64,000 bases of DNA from the NCBI GenBank assembly GCA_038501625.1, contig JAZAYU010000034.1, positions 5,492,467-5,556,466 of the forward strand, in the 5' to 3' direction. The DNA comes from Corbicula japonica. Taxonomy: Eukaryota > Mollusca > Bivalvia > Venerida > Cyrenidae. Both the position numbers and the translations under genes were made by a program. Below, piece by piece: positions 60,332 to 64,000 of the stretch. Within the stretch, counting starts at the first letter, position 1; each line of letters begins with the position of its first letter. Below the pieces are notes generated by a model. It saw only the letters and a list, made by a program, of their open reading frames with translations. It made no database searches and was not told the DNA's origin.

Positions 60332-61026
60332 TATTGTTTTGAACAGGGATGGCATTGCAATAATAGGTGAAAGGCTCAATGTTGCTAAGAAACACGGAAT
60401 CAAAACCATTTACTGTAATAATCACTTTTATTTTTTCAGACTTGGCTCGAACCAAACAAAAATAGAAAACATTGTTTTTCAACCGTATAAGAAAACACCT
60501 ACGCGTATTTGCCGTAGATTAAATTGATTAGATATGAGTTATGAGTAGCTATGGGGTTCCATACAGTGCAAATGATATAGGTATAAATTTAGGGACAAGT
60601 AATCATTGCTGGCGAGATTTTTGTGTAAAAGATTCATTTTGGGTCCATTTACGTTCGCATGCTCATCCCCGACAAAAAAGTGCTCTAATTATCAAAAACA
60701 CATCAACGTTTGCATCAGTACTTTGAAAGTCACGTGCAATGTATCTGTACCAGGTAAATGTTACTGTTCAATATCTTTTGTAATAACAAATCAAGAAAAT
60801 CTAACCTAATATCTACTTTCGGTTTAAGAGTAAAACAATTACATATGAAATAAGAACGTGGCCGTTTGTTAAAGGTTCCATATGAAACAAGGCAAACGAG
60901 AAAATACAAGATAAGATTTATAGAGAAAGACCTTTCTGTTCATTTAGAGGTCAGAAAAGACAATAATGATGACTGGGGAAGAAGATTTCTCTGATCGTTG
61001 GATATTTGACAATAAGTGTGTATTCA
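60332..61026. other. Gene-free stretch
   Basis: No known repeat, no convincing coding frame. Confidence 0.4.
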
Positions 61027-61027
61027 C

Positions 61028-61071
61028 TTACGCATAGCGTAGTGGTAGTACCAGCCTGTCACCCGGCTAGA
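61028..61071 (+). pseudogene. tRNA-Asp-like 5' half (remnant)
   Basis: CATAGCGTAGTGGTAGTACC resembles a D-arm/box A, followed by AGCCTGTCACCCGGCT with GTC in the anticodon position and AGCC/GGCT pairing. The T-arm and acceptor 3' strand are missing; AT-rich sequence follows. A tRNA fragment or SINE head, not functional. Confidence 0.45.
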
Positions 61072-61376
61072 TTGTTCTATTTAAAATACTTTTAATAATA
61101 ACTTTTGCATATTTTTTCTTTCTTAGTTTCAAGTTCTGATTTCAGAACAAACTTACGTTCTGGGAGTTAAGAGCAGGTATAAACGGAAAAATAAAGTGCC
61201 TATCAGAGTTAGATTTCTTGGTATAAGTTTTGATAGCGGTGAAAAATACAACATAGGGGCGGGAACAATTACGATCATAAAATTAAGTTATAATAAAATC
61301 ACATAAAAATGTTGTGCCGCCGGTATCATATTATGAAATATTTTAAAAATAGACACGTGCATTATGATAACCATTT

Positions 61377-61592
61377 TCTTCTTGGTACTGCGCCTTTGTA
61401 GCTTGTGCGAGCGGTGTAGATCCGGATCAGCCGTCTGGTCGGGATCTGCACTATTCGCTTTGAGATTCACTTTTAGATACATTCGGTTATTTCCGACCGA
61501 GAGACGACGTTCCCAGGTCTGAATCAGACGGCGCGGATGTGCCGGCTGGTCTGGATCTGCGTTGGAATGCGCGTGTATGGAGTAGCGGTTAA
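61377..61592 (+). mobile_element. TTAA-MITE, diverged GC-richer copy
   Basis: GCGAGCGGTGTAGATCCGG, GTCGGGATCTGCACTATTCGC, spacer ACATTCGGTTATTTCCGACC, CAGACGGCGCGGATGTGCCGG, right end GGAGTAGCGGTTAA. A distinct variant with extra CpG. Confidence 0.8.
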
Positions 61593-61681
61593 CTATATAT
61601 AAAATTCTTAGTTTTTTGGAAACATACATAAGTATGTACAATAATTTTTGATCCCGGGGTAATGGCTAATGTCTTATGGAG

Positions 61682-61790
61682 CAAACTGTGCAGAGTCAAA
61701 TCGGATTGCAAATATGTTCCGTCTGATCGGGATCTGCAATGTTTGGCTTTTGATCTATTGGTTTATTGCGGATCAAGATCCGGCTAGGAT
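61682..61790. mobile_element. TTAA-MITE fragment
   Basis: GTGCAGAGTCAAATCGGATTG, CCGTCTGATCGGGATCTGCA, TTGATCTATTGGTTTATTGC, same GC-richer variant as the copy at 61377. Confidence 0.55.
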
Positions 61791-62149
61791 GGAATGGATG
61801 TTTCCACCTTATCTTCAACTTTAAAAGAAATTCAAAAAAGACTTCATGTTGAATACCGGTTTCACAAGACAATGTTTTCAAAACCAGACATGATATTCAC
61901 AAGAGGATCATTTATGTCGAATTTCTTAAGCTGACTATGATAACGTGTTGTAGTTAATCTTCCGTTTTATGAAAGGATGCAAAGGATGTGTTGACCTGTA
62001 CAATTCACTTGTGTTGATCATTTGCGCTGTGTACTATTCACACTATAGGCTATGCAACATAAATATAGTGTTTGTATAATCTTTCGATATATATTGTTTT
62101 ATTTTGAAAATAACTCAACTTTCTAAGAAAAACTCCTTCCAAGATTGTG

Positions 62150-63590
62150 CATTATCTCGCCCGTGGGAGCATGTTAACGTACGCATAATACAATTGGCGA
62201 GTTAAATATTTTGAATTAAAGGACAACTGGTGTCAGATTTCTTTTCATCAAATGTTTCAAATGTAGCGAAGCCAATTTTTAAATCTTCGGCGTCCCATAT
62301 GTAGCCAATCAGTCTTTTATTTTATTCTTTTTATAGAATTTAATGTACAGAATTATAAGATTGGTCACACGTACATCATGTGATGTAGAGTAGTTAAATC
62401 TTATTGGTTAGATTAGTCATATGATCTGAGAGTTCACTGTAGCGAGAAAGGAAAATCAGTCCGCGAAAGAAGTTCCTAGTGAAAGCTGATAGATAACATT
62501 TCCAGTTAGTTTTGGTGATAGATAACATTTCCTGTTAGTTTTGGTCACGATTTGACAATTTCAGTTTTTGTAGTGTATATGATAATTAGGATTTATGGAT
62601 GCTAAGTTATCACAGCACAACACCAGAGAGAGTTGAAGAGTGTGTGGACGTTGGTTTCATAAAACCGGTTCTTGTTTGTCACATTGACAAAGGTATATGC
62701 ACGGGATTAACGTGAATTGTTTGGTACGCCTGATTTCATGCAGCCTACGAGGTTCAAGGTAAGAAAATTATTGTGTAATTGTAAATTTCATAACTATTTA
62801 TAGCCGACTGAGAAATGTTGTGATGTTAGTGTTCTCCACCCGATTCCAGATCAGGGTATGGCAGATTTGAAACTTTTAAATTATGTGCATAACCTCACTG
62901 TGAGGGCATGTTGACATTCACTTGAAAGATTGGCAAGTAAAATGTTTTGAAAATATGACGACAGGCGTCAGATTCTTTTTTATGAAATGATACAAAACAA
63001 CGTAGCCAAATTTGTATTAGATCGTCTTTGTAGCCATTTTTTTTCAAATTTTGTTCGTTTTTACGAATTTTATGTGCATAAGTTCGATCACATGTAATCG
63101 TGTGAGGTACGGAAGTCAAATCCTACTGGTCAGATATGGCATTGAGCTGAGGTGTTGACGGATTTTCAATGTAGCGGGAAAGGAAAATCAGTCCGCGAAA
63201 GTAGTTCCTAGTGAAAGCTGATTATTACATTTGAAGTTTGCTTTGGTCCCGTTTTGACCATTTAAGTCTTTGTAGTGTATATGGCGATTATGATTTATGG
63301 ATGATAAGTTGTCACAGCACAACACCAGAGAGAGCTGAAGAGTGTGTGGGCATTGATTTCATAAACCGGTTGATGTTTGTCATATTGACAAAGGTTCGCA
63401 CTAGATTTTACATGAATAGTTAGGTTCGTCTGATTTCTTGCAGGCAATTAGTGTCCAGGTAAGAAATTTATAGTGAAATTGTAAATTTCTTGCTTTTTTT
63501 CTAGGCGATTGAGAAATGTGCTGATGTTAGGATAGTGTTCTCCACCCGACTCCAGATCAGGGGATGGCAGAATATCCCCAGCATCTTTAT
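62150..63590. repeat. Tandem segmental duplication, two units of about 710-730 bp
   Basis: GGAAAATCAGTCCGCGAAAG at 62452 recurs at 63182 (732-bp offset), CAGCACAACACCAGAGAGAG recurs, and GTTCTCCACCCGA.TCCAGA at 62831 recurs at 63537 (706-bp offset). Both units keep a TGCAG / GTAAGA pair 15 nt apart. No coding assignment. Confidence 0.88.
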
Positions 63591-64000
63591 TTTGCATTTA
63601 AGGTTAGGTTTTCCCTAGCATATTGTTGCATTTCAGGTTAGGTTTAATTTATTTAATTTCAGTTACTTACCCCATCACTTCTTTTTAGTGTTTTTCAGAT
63701 CACAGAAGCAACAGATACAGAATGAAGAAGCACAGTCAAACTTGGAAACATAAGTATATTATTTTCTTCATTTCTTCAACAGATACAGAAAGAAGAGGCG
63801 CAGTCAAACTTGGAAAGATAAGTATATTATTTTCTTCATTTCATCTTTTTTTGCATTTAAGGTTAGGTTTTCCCAAGCATCTTTTTTGCATTTAAGGTTA
63901 GGTTTTCCCCAGCTTTTTTTCAATTTAAGGTTAGGTTTAATTTATAATTTAATTTCAGTTACTTACCCTATCACATTTTTTAGTGTTTTTCAGATCGCAG
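63590..64000. repeat. Tandem repeat running off the window end
   Basis: GGTTAGGTTTAATTT at 63637 recurs at 63929 (292 bp), each followed by AATTTCAGTTACTTACCC and TTTTTAGTGTTTTTCAGATC. Inside, a 69-bp block AGATACAGAA.GAAGA.GC..AGTCAAACTTGGAAA is present twice (about 63711 and 63780). GCATTTAAGGTTAGGTTTTC is also repeated. Confidence 0.85.

Noticed and set aside
61028..61071. Functional tRNA-Asp gene
   Set aside because: The T-arm and acceptor 3' strand are missing, and the anticodon loop would have 8 rather than 7 bases.
63590..63940. Repeated AAGGTTAGGTTTT suggesting telomeric TTAGG
   Set aside because: The motif occurs once per 26-bp or longer unit, not as a contiguous TTAGG array.

Overview
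The window looks like nuclear DNA of an animal, most likely a bivalve mollusc. That placement is an inference. It rests on a metazoan protein kinase gene split by large AT-rich introns and on dispersed repeats carrying TGACCTTGACC, which I associate with bivalve genomes. No bacterial gene, operon, rRNA or complete tRNA was seen.

One protein-coding gene can be reconstructed: a minus-strand orthologue of SNRK (SNF-related serine/threonine kinase, AMPK-related family). Six coding exons run from the ATG at 58681 to the stop at 19193: 58681-58087, 52115-51974, 49021-48812, 43292-43110, 27741-27307 and 20546-19193. All five junctions have GT-AG ends and compatible phase, and the spliced reading frame is 2919 nt (972 residues). 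It has a kinase domain with every catalytic motif, a UBA-like region, a long low-complexity tail with the SNRK-type RRRRKG / SCSSSD / RRDSSD block, and a C-terminal CCSLV.

Everything else is non-coding and dominated by small non-autonomous DNA transposons. The largest family has more than 45 intact or decayed copies. It is about 240 bp, has TTAA-CCCTTT...AAAGGG-TTAA ends (piggyBac-like target), and is built from two hairpin modules that are also inverted copies of each other. A second family of 12 foldback elements carries CCAAT/ATTGG motifs. Single elements include a 318-bp element with 56-bp terminal repeats and an exact 9-bp target duplication (Mutator-like), a second element with a 9-bp duplication, a 915-bp hAT-like element with a 5-bp duplication, and a 1451-bp TA-flanked element nested in a TTAA-MITE.

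Layout: 1-1230 AT-rich satellite; 1443-9100 mixed repeats and MITEs; 9100-11215 a two-part minisatellite; 11800-19070 MITE-rich DNA downstream of SNRK; 19193-58681 SNRK, with introns full of MITEs and a 303-bp higher-order tandem array at 31697-33040; 58682-59700 upstream region; 59704-64000 short repeat arrays, a tRNA-like remnant and a tandem duplication that runs off the end. Several MITEs may touch SNRK expression. One supplies the first AATAAA after the stop codon, and one lies 55 bp upstream of the last-exon acceptor.
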